NCBI RefSeq assembly: GCF_026340465.1
Contig: NZ_JAPEPC010000001.1
Span: 5,089,001-5,153,000 of the forward strand
Reading direction: 5' to 3'
DNA length: 64,000 nucleotides
Source: Streptomyces sp. NBC_01306
GTDB lineage: Bacteria > Actinomycetota > Actinomycetes > Streptomycetales > Streptomycetaceae
Positions 27,592 through 36,374 of the stretch are shown here, one piece after another (positions within the stretch are counted from its first letter, which is position 1; each line of letters opens with the position of its first letter). The translations under genes and the position numbers were made by a program. A model generated the notes under the pieces. It saw only the letters and a list, made by a program, of their open reading frames with translations, did no database searches and was not told where the DNA came from.

Positions 27592-29529
27592 ATGCCTGTC
27601 GAGTCGGTCGAGTCGGTCTTCCCGCGACTGGAAGCGCTTCTCCCGCACGTCCAGAAGCCCATCCAGTACGTGGGCGGAGAGCTGAACTCCACCGTCAAGC
27701 CGTGGGAGAGCTGCGACGTCCGCTGGGCGCTGATGTACCCGGACGCATACGAGGTCGGACTGCCCAACCAGGGCGTCATGATCCTCTACGAGGTGCTCAA
27801 CGAGCGCGAGGGTGTGCTCGCCGAGCGCACCTACAGCGTCTGGCCGGACCTCGAAGAGCTGATGCGCGAGCACAAGGTGCCGCAGTTCACGGTCGACGCG
27901 CACCGCCCGGTGAAGGCGTTCGACGTCTTCGGGCTGAGCTTCTCCACCGAGCTCGGCTACACCAACATGCTCACCGCCCTGGATCTCGCGGACATCCCGC
28001 TGGACGCCAAGGACCGGACCCTCGACGACCCGATCGTGCTCGCGGGCGGCCATGCGGCGTTCAACCCCGAGCCGATCGCCGACTTCATCGACTGCGCGGT
28101 CATCGGCGACGGTGAGCAGGCGGTCCTGGAGATCACCGAGATCGTCCGCGCCTGGAAGGCCGAAGGGCGTCCCGGCGGCCGCGACGAGGTGCTCTTCCGG
28201 CTCTCGAAGACCGGCGGTGTCTACGTCCCGCGCTTCTACGACGTCGAGTACCTGCCCGACGGACGTATCGGCCGTGTCGTTCCCAACAAGTCGGGCGTGC
28301 CGTGGCGGGTCTCCAAGCACACCGTCATGGACCTCGACGAGTGGCCCTACCCGAAGCAGCCGCTCGTCCCGCTCGCCGAGACCGTCCACGAGCGGATGTC
28401 CGTCGAGATCTTCCGCGGCTGCACCCGCGGCTGCCGTTTCTGCCAGGCCGGCATGATCACGCGCCCCGTGCGGGAGCGAAGCATCACCGGCATCGGCGAC
28501 ATGGTGGAGAAGGGTCTCAAGGCGACCGGCTTCGAAGAGGTCGGCCTCTTGTCGCTGTCGTCCGCGGACCACAGCGAGATCGGTGACATCGCCAAGGGCC
28601 TCGCCGACCGCTACACCGAGGACAAGGTCGGCCTCTCGCTGCCGTCGACCCGGGTGGACGCGTTCAACATCGACCTGGCCAACGAGCTCACCAGGAACGG
28701 CCGCAGGTCCGGCCTGACCTTCGCCCCCGAGGGCGGCTCCGAGCGCATCCGCAAGGTCATCAACAAGATGGTCTCGGAGGAGGACCTGATCCGTACGGTC
28801 TCCACCGCGTACGGCAACGGCTGGCGCCAGGTGAAGCTGTACTTCATGTGCGGCCTGCCCACCGAGACGGACGAGGACGTCCTCCAGATCGGCGACATGG
28901 CGGTCAACGTCATCGCCGAGGGGCGCCGCGTCTCCGGCCAGAACGACATCCGCTGCACCGTCTCCATCGGCGGTTTCGTGCCCAAGCCGCACACCCCGTT
29001 CCAGTGGGCGCCGCAGCTCTCCGCCGAGGACACCGACGCCCGGCTCACCAAGCTGCGCGACAAGATCCGCGGTGACAAGAAGTACGGCCGCTCGATCGGC
29101 TTCCGCTACCACGACGGCAAGCCCGGCATCGTCGAGGGCCTGCTCTCGCGCGGTGACCGCCGGGTCGGCTCGGTCATCCGCGCGGTGTACGAGGGCGGCG
29201 GCCGGTTCGACGGCTGGCGCGAGTACTTCAGCTACGACCGCTGGATGAAGGCGGCCGAGCAGACGCTCCCCGGCTTCGGCGTGGACGTCGACTGGTACAC
29301 GACCCGTGAGCGCACGTACGAGGAGGTCCTGCCCTGGGACCACCTGGACTCCGGTCTCGACAAGGACTGGCTCTGGGAGGACTGGCAGGACTCGCTCGAC
29401 GAGACCGAGGTCGAGGACTGCCGCTGGACGCCGTGCTTCGACTGCGGGGTGTGCCCCCAGCTCGACCTCGACATCCAGATCGGGCCGACCGGCAAGAAAC
29501 TCCTGCCGCTGACCGTCGTCAACAAATAG
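27592..29529 (+). CDS. B12-binding-type radical SAM protein (TIGR03960-like)
   Basis: Radical SAM enzyme of unknown reaction. From the ATG at 27592 it has 645 aa: an N-terminal region with a cobalamin-binding-like fold (DVRWALMYPDAYEVGLPN), then a radical SAM core with the 4Fe-4S motif CTRGCRFC (about residue 278). A C-terminal CTPCFDCGVCPQL-like Cys cluster (WTPCFDCGVCPQ near 625) could bind a further cluster. The start at 27592 has GAGAG upstream; the ATG at 27577 has no SD. The DUF2344 partner gene lies downstream; the two are fused in some bacteria. Their position beside the RNase E gene is conserved in actinobacteria. The substrate is unknown. Confidence 0.88.
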   Translation: MPVESVESVFPRLEALLPHVQKPIQYVGGELNSTVKPWESCDVRWALMYPDAYEVGLPNQGVMILYEVLNEREGVLAERTYSVWPDLEELMREHKVPQFTVDAHRPVKAFDVFGLSFSTELGYTNMLTALDLADIPLDAKDRTLDDPIVLAGGHAAFNPEPIADFIDCAVIGDGEQAVLEITEIVRAWKAEGRPGGRDEVLFRLSKTGGVYVPRFYDVEYLPDGRIGRVVPNKSGVPWRVSKHTVMDLDEWPYPKQPLVPLAETVHERMSVEIFRGCTRGCRFCQAGMITRPVRERSITGIGDMVEKGLKATGFEEVGLLSLSSADHSEIGDIAKGLADRYTEDKVGLSLPSTRVDAFNIDLANELTRNGRRSGLTFAPEGGSERIRKVINKMVSEEDLIRTVSTAYGNGWRQVKLYFMCGLPTETDEDVLQIGDMAVNVIAEGRRVSGQNDIRCTVSIGGFVPKPHTPFQWAPQLSAEDTDARLTKLRDKIRGDKKYGRSIGFRYHDGKPGIVEGLLSRGDRRVGSVIRAVYEGGGRFDGWREYFSYDRWMKAAEQTLPGFGVDVDWYTTRERTYEEVLPWDHLDSGLDKDWLWEDWQDSLDETEVEDCRWTPCFDCGVCPQLDLDIQIGPTGKKLLPLTVVNK

Positions 29530-29542
29530 CCCGTGCGTGTGT

Positions 29543-29574
29543 GTGGAGGCCCTGCCCCGAGGCAGGGCCTCCAC
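29543..29574 (+). terminator. 14-bp perfect stem after the radical SAM gene
   Basis: 29543-29556 pair with 29561-29574 around CCGA. It suggests the DUF2344 gene also has its own promoter. Confidence 0.8.
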
Positions 29575-29807
29575 GGCGTTCCGGGGCTGCTTCCGCGGCT
29601 TCGGGCCGATGTCCGGGAACCTGTCGTGCTCCGTGCGCGTACTCTGGGTGGTAGTACATCGACTGTCCCCGAAGCGGCAGCCGGACCAGAGATCTCCCAG
29701 CACGGCGCATACTCCGCCGGACTGGGGTGAGCCGACCGGATGCCCCGGGAACCCCGCCGTAGGGCGGCGCGCCCCCCGCGCCAGCCCCGCACCGAGGAGA
29801 AGAACCA

Positions 29808-30683
29808 CTGGGCAAGCGACAGCCCGAAGGCCCGCCGCCCGCACCGGCAGTGCAGCGCATCCGACTGCGCTACACCAAGCGCGGCCGCCTCCGGTTCACC
29901 AGCCACCGTGACTTCCAGCGTGCCTTCGAGCGTGCGCTGCGCAGAGCCGAGGTGCCGATGGCGTACTCGGCGGGCTTCACGCCGCATCCGAAGGTGTCGT
30001 ACGCCAATGCCGCACCCACCGGCACCGGCAGCGAGGCCGAGTTCCTGGAGATCGCCCTCACCGAGGCGCGTGACCCCGGGATGCTGCGGAAGCTGCTCGA
30101 CGAGTCCCTCCCGGACGGGCTCGACATCACCGACGCGGTCGAGGCCCACACCTCGGGCCTCGCCGACCGGCTGACCGCCTCCGTATGGGAACTGCGCCTG
30201 GACGGCGTGGAGTTCGAGGAGGCGGAGAAGGCCGTTGCCGCGTTCAACGCCGCCGGGGAGGTCGAGGTCCAGCGCCGCACCAAGAACGGCGTACGGACCT
30301 TCGACGCCCGCAGCGCCGTGGCCGGTCTGGAGGCCGTCCGCCACGAGCCCGGCACGGACGCCGCAGCCGGCGGAGCCGACGGCACCGAGCCGGTCAATAG
30401 GCCGGGAGGTGAGCGCTGTGCGATACTGCGGCTGGTTGTTCGGCACGTGACACCTGCTGTGCGACCCGACGACGTCCTGTCCGGTCTCCGCGTTGTGGCC
30501 GACCTCGCGCCGCCGGTCCCCGCAGCGGTGACCAGGCTGGCGCAGGGGCTCTTCGACGAGGAGTCCGGCACGGTGACCGACCCGCTTTCGCCCGACCGCG
30601 AGGCAGCCCCGGCCGCTCCACCCACGGCCGCCGGAACCGCCACCCACCGGCTTCCCGCCGACGGGACACCCGCGACGGTGTGA
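29808..30683 (+). CDS. DUF2344 / TIGR03936-family protein, probable CTG start
   Basis: Partner domain of the upstream radical SAM protein (fused to it in some genomes); function unknown. The core is IRLRYTKRGRLRFTSHRDFQ ... AEVPMAYSAGFTPHPKVSYA. The first canonical start is GTG 29850, but its only upstream AG-rich stretch is over 20 nt away. The in-frame CTG at 29808 has GAGGAG 8 nt upstream and adds a basic, Pro-rich 14-residue N-terminus (GKRQPEGPPPAPA). I therefore choose CTG, giving 291 aa. The C-terminal 60 residues are Ala/Pro-rich. Confidence 0.75.
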   Translation: MGKRQPEGPPPAPAVQRIRLRYTKRGRLRFTSHRDFQRAFERALRRAEVPMAYSAGFTPHPKVSYANAAPTGTGSEAEFLEIALTEARDPGMLRKLLDESLPDGLDITDAVEAHTSGLADRLTASVWELRLDGVEFEEAEKAVAAFNAAGEVEVQRRTKNGVRTFDARSAVAGLEAVRHEPGTDAAAGGADGTEPVNRPGGERCAILRLVVRHVTPAVRPDDVLSGLRVVADLAPPVPAAVTRLAQGLFDEESGTVTDPLSPDREAAPAAPPTAAGTATHRLPADGTPATV

Positions 30684-30965
30684 GACGGACCTCTCGGGCC
30701 CCCGGGCCCCGGAGGCGGTCCCGCCGCGTAAGGACCAGTCGTTGTAGCGCAGCCCTCGTATCCGGGAGCCACCTGGGTCGGGCAGCGCACTGACCAGAAG
30801 ACTTTCGCCAGGCCGTACGTACATCGCGTAGGGAACCGGCGAGCCAGACATCAGCTCCCGTGCGGCGCCCGCGCCCCGGACGAGCGGGACCGTGCATCTG
30901 ACGCGGACCGTGCCGGACCGGACACAGACGCGGCGCCCGGGAGCGTGACGGGAGAACCGCCCGCA

Positions 30966-33900
30966 ATGCTTGAGTCGAACGATTCCGGTACCACCGGAGC
31001 GAACGAAGAGACCAGTCCCAGCGACACGCTGCCCCCGCGCCGTCGGCGCAGGGCCGCGTCGCGCCCCGCAGGCCCCCCGGCCGGCGCGCAGAACGGCGCC
31101 GCCGAAGAGGCCGCAGTGGTGACGCCGGCCATACCGGCCGCGGAGGCCACCGAGGCCGACTCCGGCGCAGGTGAGACAGCGGCGCCGCCCGCCCGCCGCC
31201 GCGCCACCCGTAAGGCGACCGTTGCCCGAGCTCTCGACGACGCTCGACCAGGGGAGACCCCCATCGCGGGTCCCGCCACGGACGCCGCGCCCGCCGAAGC
31301 GGTGAGCGAGGAGCCCGCCGCCGAAGCGCCGCGCGGCCGTGCCCGCCGCCGTGCCTCCGCCCCTGCGGGCGCACCGCAGCCCGGTTCGGACGGTGCCACC
31401 GCAGTATCCGCCGTGGAAGCCGCAGAACCGTCAGGGCCGTCCGAAACGGCGGCGCCCACGAGGTCCCGCCGCCGCGCCACCCGGTCCACCGGCGCGCCCG
31501 TGGACGAGCCGCAGACCACCCAGGCCGTCGTGGCCGCTGCTGAGCCGGAGCCCGTTGTGGCCGATGAGACTGTGCGGAACACCGAGTCGTCCGAGTCCGC
31601 CGAGGCGCAGGACGCCGCCCCGGCGCGTACCCGCCGCCGTGCCACCCGTAAGGCCACCGCGCCCGCCGGCGCACCGAAGAGCTCCGAGGCCGCGGACCGG
31701 GCGAGCACCACGACTGAGACTGCCGGTGCGGCGGAGACCGCCCCGTCCGCCGGTTCCGATGAGCCGGCCGAGTCCGCCGTGACGCAGGACGCCGCTCCGG
31801 CGCGTACCCGCCGCCGTGCCACCCGTAAGGCCACCGCGCCCGCCGCGGCCGAGCAGCCCGCCGCCGAGCAGGCCGCCGAGCCCGCCGCCGAGGCCCCCGC
31901 CGCCGAAGCGCCGCGCGGCCGCGGCCGCCGCCGTGCCACCTCGCCCGCCGCCAGCCCGCAGTCCGGTCGGCAGTCCGATGCCGGCCAGCCCGAGGCCGCA
32001 GGCGAGAGCCTGCCCGAGGCCGTGGCCGAGGCGCTCGCCGAGGAGACCGAGGCCGCGCCGCGCGGACGCAAGCGCCGCAGGGCCGAGTCCCCGCAGTTCA
32101 CCGCTGTCGGCGAGAAGGAGAAGGCGCAGCGCCCCGCGGAGCCCGCCGAGGCCGCGGAGCCCGGTCGCGGCTCGCGCCGCCGTGCGCAGCGCCCCGCCGT
32201 GGCCGTCTTCCAGGCCCCTGTCTTCGCCGAGCCGATGTTCCAGACGCCGGAGACCGCTGCCGCCGCTGCCGCCGCCCGGCCCGCCCAGTCCGCGGAAGAG
32301 GTCGAGGAGGACGAGGCGGCGGTCGAGGAGACCGCCAAGGCGCCCGAGCCCGCCGAGTCCGCGCCGCAGGGCGGCACGCGCGGCCGTCGCCGCCGTCGCC
32401 GTGGCGAGCCCGCGGAAGCCGAGAAGGCTCCGGAGCCGGTGGCCGCGCCCGTCGCCGAGCAGCCCGCGGCCGATGAGGCTGAGGCCGACGAGCAGTCCGC
32501 CGATGACGCGCAGCACGGCGACGAGTCCGACGAGTACGGTGACCGGCCCTCGCGCCGCCGTCGCCGGGGTGGCCGCCGCCGCCGTCGTGGCGAGTCCGGA
32601 GACACGGACGACAACGACAGCAACGACCGTGACGACCGCAGCGACCGCCGCGACTCCAGTGACACCGAGGCGGAGGGTCCGGACGAGGAGGAGGACGGCC
32701 ACGCGGCCTCCGCCACGGGCACGGACGAGGAGGACGACGACCACGCGGCCTCCGGGTCCAGCAGCAGCCGGCGTCGCCGTCGCCGTCGCCGTCGCAGCGG
32801 TGACACCGGCACCGACGCCGACGCCGTGGCCGACGACCCGGAGCGCACGGTCGTCAAGGTCCGTGAGCCGCGCAAGAAGGAAGCAGCCGAGCGCGAGCCC
32901 GGCACCGGCTTCGACGAGGTCCAGTCCATCAAGGGCTCGACCCGGATGGAGGCGAAGAAGCAGCGCCGCCGCGAGGGGCGCGAGCAGGGCCGCCGTCGCG
33001 TCCCGATCATCACGGAGGCCGAGTTCCTGGCCCGCCGTGAGGCCGTCGAGCGGGTGATGGTCGTCCGCCAGCACGGCGAGCGCACCCAGATCGGTGTCCT
33101 TGAGGACAACGTGCTGGTCGAGCACTACGTCAACAAGGAGCAGGCCACCAGCTACGTCGGCAACGTCTACCTGGGCAAGGTCCAGAACGTGCTGCCGTCG
33201 ATGGAGGCCGCGTTCGTCGACATCGGCAAGGGCCGCAACGCCGTCCTGTACGCCGGTGAGGTCAACTTCGAGGCGCTCGGCATGGCCCACGGGCCGCGCC
33301 GTATCGAGACCGCGCTCAAGTCGGGCCAGTCGGTCCTGGTCCAGGTGACCAAGGACCCGATCGGCCACAAGGGCGCCCGCCTGACCAGCCAGGTCTCGCT
33401 GCCCGGCCGCTACCTGGTCTACGTGCCCGAGGGCTCGATGACCGGCATCAGCCGCAAGCTGCCCGACACCGAGCGGTCCCGGCTGAAGACCATCCTCAAG
33501 AAGATCGTTCCCGAGGACGCGGGCGTCATCGTGCGTACCGCTGCCGAGGGCGCCAGCGAGGACGAGCTGCGCCGTGACGTCGAGCGGCTCCAGGCGCAGT
33601 GGGAGGACATCGAGAAGAAGGCGAAGAGCGGCGGCAGCAGCAATGCCCCGACGCTGCTCTACGGCGAGCCGGACATGACCGTCCGGGTCGTGCGCGACAT
33701 CTTCAACGAGGACTTCTCGAAGGTCATCGTCAGCGGCAACGAAGCCTGGGACACGATCCACGGTTACGTCGCCCATGTCGCCCCCGACCTGGCCGACCGG
33801 CTCTCGCGCTGGACGTCCGAGGTCGACGTCTTCGCGACGTACCGCATCGACGAGCAGCTGATGAAGGCGCTGGACCGCAAGGTCTATCTGCCCAGCGGCG

Positions 33901-35222
33901 GGTCGCTGGTGATCGACAAGACCGAGGCGATGGTCGTGGTCGACGTCAACACCGGCAAGTTCACCGGCCAGGGCGGCAACCTCGAAGAGACGGTGACCAA
34001 GAACAACCTGGAGGCGGCCGAGGAGATCGTCCGCCAGCTGCGGCTGCGCGACCTCGGCGGCATCGTCGTCGTGGACTTCATCGACATGGTGCTGGAGTCC
34101 AACCGGGACCTGGTGCTGCGGCGTCTGCTGGAGTGCCTGGGCCGGGACCGTACGAAGCACCAGGTCGCCGAGGTCACCTCGCTCGGCCTGGTCCAGATGA
34201 CCCGTAAGCGGGTCGGCCAGGGCCTCCTTGAGTCCTTCTCCGAGACCTGCGTCCACTGCAACGGGCGCGGCGTGATCGTGCACATGGAGCAGCCGACGTC
34301 GGCCGGTGGCGGCGGTGGCAAGCGCTCCAAGAAGCGCGGCCGCGGCGCGGGCGGCGACCACGAGCACACGGCTGACCACGAGCACACGTCGGACCAGGGT
34401 CACGACGAGGCACACGACCACGAGGCGGACACCGAGTACGTCGATGTGGTCCCCGTGGCGGACGAGCCGGAGAGCTTCGTACCGGACGAGGAGCTGTACA
34501 GCAGCCCCGCCGAGGCGGAGGCGGCCGCCACGCGCAGCCGCGGCCGCCGCAGGGCGACCCGCAAGGTGTCGGCCCCGGCCGGCGCCCCGAAGGGTTCGCA
34601 GCCCGAGCCCGAGCCCGAGCCGGTTGTCTCCGAACCGGCCGTCTCCGAGCCCGTGAGCGAGCAGCCCGCCGCTCCCGAGCCGGTCGCCGAGCAGCCCGCC
34701 GCCCAGCAGCCGGCCGCCGAGCCGGTCGCCGAGCCCGAGCCCGCCCAGGAGGCCGCTCCGGCCCGTGGGCGCCGTCGGGCGACCCGTAAGGCCACGGCCC
34801 CGGCCGGTGCGCCCAAGGCAGCCGACGAGACCGCGGAGATCGTGGTCGAGGAGGCCCCGGCCCCCGTGGCCGAGGAGCCGCAGGCCCCCGCCGAGCCGGC
34901 CGCCGAAGCCGCACCGCCGCGGGCCCGCCGCCGGGCGACCCGTAAGGCCACCGCCCCCGCGGGCGCGGCCGATGCGTCCGTCGTCGTGGTCGAGTCCCCG
35001 TCGGACGAGGCCCCCGCGTCTGCGGAGACCGAGGCACCGGCCAAGAAGACGGCCGCGCGCAAGACGGCCAAGAAGGCGCCCGCGAAGAAGGCGGCCGCCA
35101 AGAAGACCGCGGCGAAGAAGACCACCGCGGCCAAGAAGACGACGGCCAAGAAGGCGACCAAGAAGACGGTCGCCGCCGAGGAGCAGTCGGCGCCCGGAGT
35201 CACGGCCTCCACCGAGGACTGA
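30966..35222 (+). CDS. rne: Ribonuclease E/G (RNase ES-type, long)
   Basis: Endoribonuclease for mRNA decay and rRNA/tRNA maturation, probable degradosome scaffold. 1418 aa from the ATG at 30966 (GGGAG upstream; GTG 30945 is possible). Residues 1-690 are low-complexity, Ala/Pro/Glu-rich with many RRRAT/RRRR clusters and acidic runs. The core spans about 690-1100: S1 domain (VYLGKVQNVLPSMEAAFVD), catalytic Asp in VVDVNTGKF (about 990) and in VVDFIDM (about 1034), then the Zn-link CVHCNGRG (about 1093). The C-terminal 300 residues repeat the RRRATRKATAPAGAPK motif and end in a histone-H1-like KKTAAKK tail. The layout, with the core between two disordered arms, is typical of Streptomyces. Confidence 0.94.
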   Translation: MLESNDSGTTGANEETSPSDTLPPRRRRRAASRPAGPPAGAQNGAAEEAAVVTPAIPAAEATEADSGAGETAAPPARRRATRKATVARALDDARPGETPIAGPATDAAPAEAVSEEPAAEAPRGRARRRASAPAGAPQPGSDGATAVSAVEAAEPSGPSETAAPTRSRRRATRSTGAPVDEPQTTQAVVAAAEPEPVVADETVRNTESSESAEAQDAAPARTRRRATRKATAPAGAPKSSEAADRASTTTETAGAAETAPSAGSDEPAESAVTQDAAPARTRRRATRKATAPAAAEQPAAEQAAEPAAEAPAAEAPRGRGRRRATSPAASPQSGRQSDAGQPEAAGESLPEAVAEALAEETEAAPRGRKRRRAESPQFTAVGEKEKAQRPAEPAEAAEPGRGSRRRAQRPAVAVFQAPVFAEPMFQTPETAAAAAAARPAQSAEEVEEDEAAVEETAKAPEPAESAPQGGTRGRRRRRRGEPAEAEKAPEPVAAPVAEQPAADEAEADEQSADDAQHGDESDEYGDRPSRRRRRGGRRRRRGESGDTDDNDSNDRDDRSDRRDSSDTEAEGPDEEEDGHAASATGTDEEDDDHAASGSSSSRRRRRRRRRSGDTGTDADAVADDPERTVVKVREPRKKEAAEREPGTGFDEVQSIKGSTRMEAKKQRRREGREQGRRRVPIITEAEFLARREAVERVMVVRQHGERTQIGVLEDNVLVEHYVNKEQATSYVGNVYLGKVQNVLPSMEAAFVDIGKGRNAVLYAGEVNFEALGMAHGPRRIETALKSGQSVLVQVTKDPIGHKGARLTSQVSLPGRYLVYVPEGSMTGISRKLPDTERSRLKTILKKIVPEDAGVIVRTAAEGASEDELRRDVERLQAQWEDIEKKAKSGGSSNAPTLLYGEPDMTVRVVRDIFNEDFSKVIVSGNEAWDTIHGYVAHVAPDLADRLSRWTSEVDVFATYRIDEQLMKALDRKVYLPSGGSLVIDKTEAMVVVDVNTGKFTGQGGNLEETVTKNNLEAAEEIVRQLRLRDLGGIVVVDFIDMVLESNRDLVLRRLLECLGRDRTKHQVAEVTSLGLVQMTRKRVGQGLLESFSETCVHCNGRGVIVHMEQPTSAGGGGGKRSKKRGRGAGGDHEHTADHEHTSDQGHDEAHDHEADTEYVDVVPVADEPESFVPDEELYSSPAEAEAAATRSRGRRRATRKVSAPAGAPKGSQPEPEPEPVVSEPAVSEPVSEQPAAPEPVAEQPAAQQPAAEPVAEPEPAQEAAPARGRRRATRKATAPAGAPKAADETAEIVVEEAPAPVAEEPQAPAEPAAEAAPPRARRRATRKATAPAGAADASVVVVESPSDEAPASAETEAPAKKTAARKTAKKAPAKKAAAKKTAAKKTTAAKKTTAKKATKKTVAAEEQSAPGVTASTED

Positions 35223-35245
35223 CCCGCGCCGGCCCGTCAGACGAA

Positions 35246-35277
35246 AGGTGCGGCCCTCCTCCGGGAGGGCCGCACCT
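35246..35277 (+). terminator. rne terminator
   Basis: A 14-bp perfect stem (35246-35259 with 35264-35277) with a TCCG loop. Confidence 0.85.
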
Positions 35278-35318
35278 GGCTGTCCGGCCGTCCTGCCCGG
35301 ACCCCGTCAGGGGCCGGT

Positions 35319-35347
35319 TTGACCCCCCGGACCCCGCCCCGTAGCCT
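35319..35347 (+). promoter_or_regulatory. Putative HrdB-type promoter of rplU-rpmA
   Basis: TTGACC (35319-35324) and TAGCCT (35342-35347) are spaced by 17 bp, close to the vegetative sigma consensus. This predicts a leader of about 150 nt before rplU, which might hold ribosomal-protein autoregulation; no structure was identified. Confidence 0.65.
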
Positions 35348-35503
35348 TACCCCTCGGCGTGTTTCCTTGCGCCACACCTCTGAGCAACTCCCTCCTGGCT
35401 CCGCCGGGAGAGGCCGCTCGTCCATTCCGGATCGTCGCGGGTCCCCGGACCCGTGTGAGCGGCTGGCATCAGAGGGCCGATTCCGAGCGAAAGAGAGATC
35501 CGC

Positions 35504-35824
35504 GTGTACGCCATCGTGCGCAGCGGTGGTCGTCAGCACAAGGTTGCTGTCGACGACATCGTTGAGGTTGACAAGATTCCCACCGCCAAGGTTGGCGACA
35601 CGGTCGAGCTCTCGACCCTGCTCGTGGTCGACGGTGACGCGGTCACCAGCGACCCGTGGGTGCTTGCCGGTATCAAGGTCCAGGCCGAGGTCGTGGATCA
35701 CCACAAGGGTGCGAAGATCGACATCCTTCGCTACAAGAACAAGACCGGCTACCGCCGTCGCCAGGGTCACCGCCAGCAGTACACGGCGATCAAGGTCACC
35801 GGTATCCCCGCGGCTGCGAAGTAA
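35504..35824 (+). CDS. rplU: 50S ribosomal protein L21
   Basis: Large-subunit protein contacting 23S rRNA. 106 aa; starts YAIVRSGGRQHKVAVDD and ends with the conserved RRRQGHRQQYTAIKV segment. The GTG start has GAGAGA about 6 nt upstream. rpmA follows after 11 nt. Confidence 0.97.
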   Translation: MYAIVRSGGRQHKVAVDDIVEVDKIPTAKVGDTVELSTLLVVDGDAVTSDPWVLAGIKVQAEVVDHHKGAKIDILRYKNKTGYRRRQGHRQQYTAIKVTGIPAAAK

Positions 35825-35835
35825 GGGACTGAGAC

Positions 35836-36090
35836 ATGGCACACAAGAAGGGCGCATCGTCCACTCGGAACGGGCGCGATTCCAATGCTCAGCGGCTCGG
35901 CGTGAAGCGCTTCGGCGGTCAGGTCGTCAACGCCGGTGAGATCCTGGTCCGCCAGCGCGGCACCCACTTCCACCCGGGCACCGGCGTCGGCCGTGGCGGC
36001 GACGACACGCTGTTCGCGCTGAACCCCGGTTCGGTCGAGTTCGGCACGCACCGCGGCCGCAAGGTCGTGAACATCGTTCCGGTCGCCTGA
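35836..36090 (+). CDS. rpmA: 50S ribosomal protein L27
   Basis: Large-subunit protein near the peptidyl-transferase centre. 84 aa with the invariant N-terminus AHKKGASSTRNGRDS, lacking the cleaved extension of Firmicutes L27. It is co-transcribed with rplU and closed by a terminator just downstream. Confidence 0.97.
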   Translation: MAHKKGASSTRNGRDSNAQRLGVKRFGGQVVNAGEILVRQRGTHFHPGTGVGRGGDDTLFALNPGSVEFGTHRGRKVVNIVPVA

Positions 36091-36121
36091 TCTTTAGGCT
36101 GCCGTAGAGCGATCTGTCGAG

Positions 36122-36166
36122 GGCGGACCAGGTTTCCCGTTGCTTACGGGAAGCCGGTCCGCCTTT
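36122..36166 (+). terminator. rplU-rpmA terminator
   Basis: An imperfect stem of about 17 bp (36122-36140 with 36146-36163, one bulge) followed by CCTTT. Confidence 0.75.
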
Positions 36167-36182
36167 CGCGTGTTACAGGTAA

Positions 36183-36340
36183 GACCGGCCGGCAAATGGG
36201 GGGCGGGACAAGGAGCGGGGTGTGGTGAGTGCAGCTGCAAGGCGGAGGATTGAACCATGGCGGAGCCATGGTGATTGACGACAACGCCGCAGATGCGCGC
36301 ACCACACCCCGTGACGCCGCCCCCCATTTGCCGGCCGGTC
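36183..36340. mobile_element. 158-bp long-hairpin element (MITE-like) between rpmA and obg
   Basis: The ends are 23-bp perfect inverted repeats, 36183-36205 and 36318-36340 (starting GACCGGCCGGCAAATGG). Inside, 36216-36227 pairs exactly with 36300-36311, 36231-36238 with 36289-36296 (one mismatch), 36241-36244 with 36285-36288, and 36254-36261 with 36265-36272. The whole element can fold as one long hairpin. TAA directly flanks both ends, like a 3-bp target duplication. It has no coding capacity. Its right end is 34 bp from the obg start. A structured 5' leader or large attenuator for obg is the main alternative. Confidence 0.6.
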
Positions 36341-36374
36341 TAAGACAATTCCGTACGTTTCTGGAGGCACACCC

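Noticed and set aside
30966..33030. Frameshift or assembly error in the long low-complexity N-terminus of RNase E
   Set aside because: The frame is open throughout, the repeats keep a consistent reading frame, and long arms are normal in Streptomyces RNase E.
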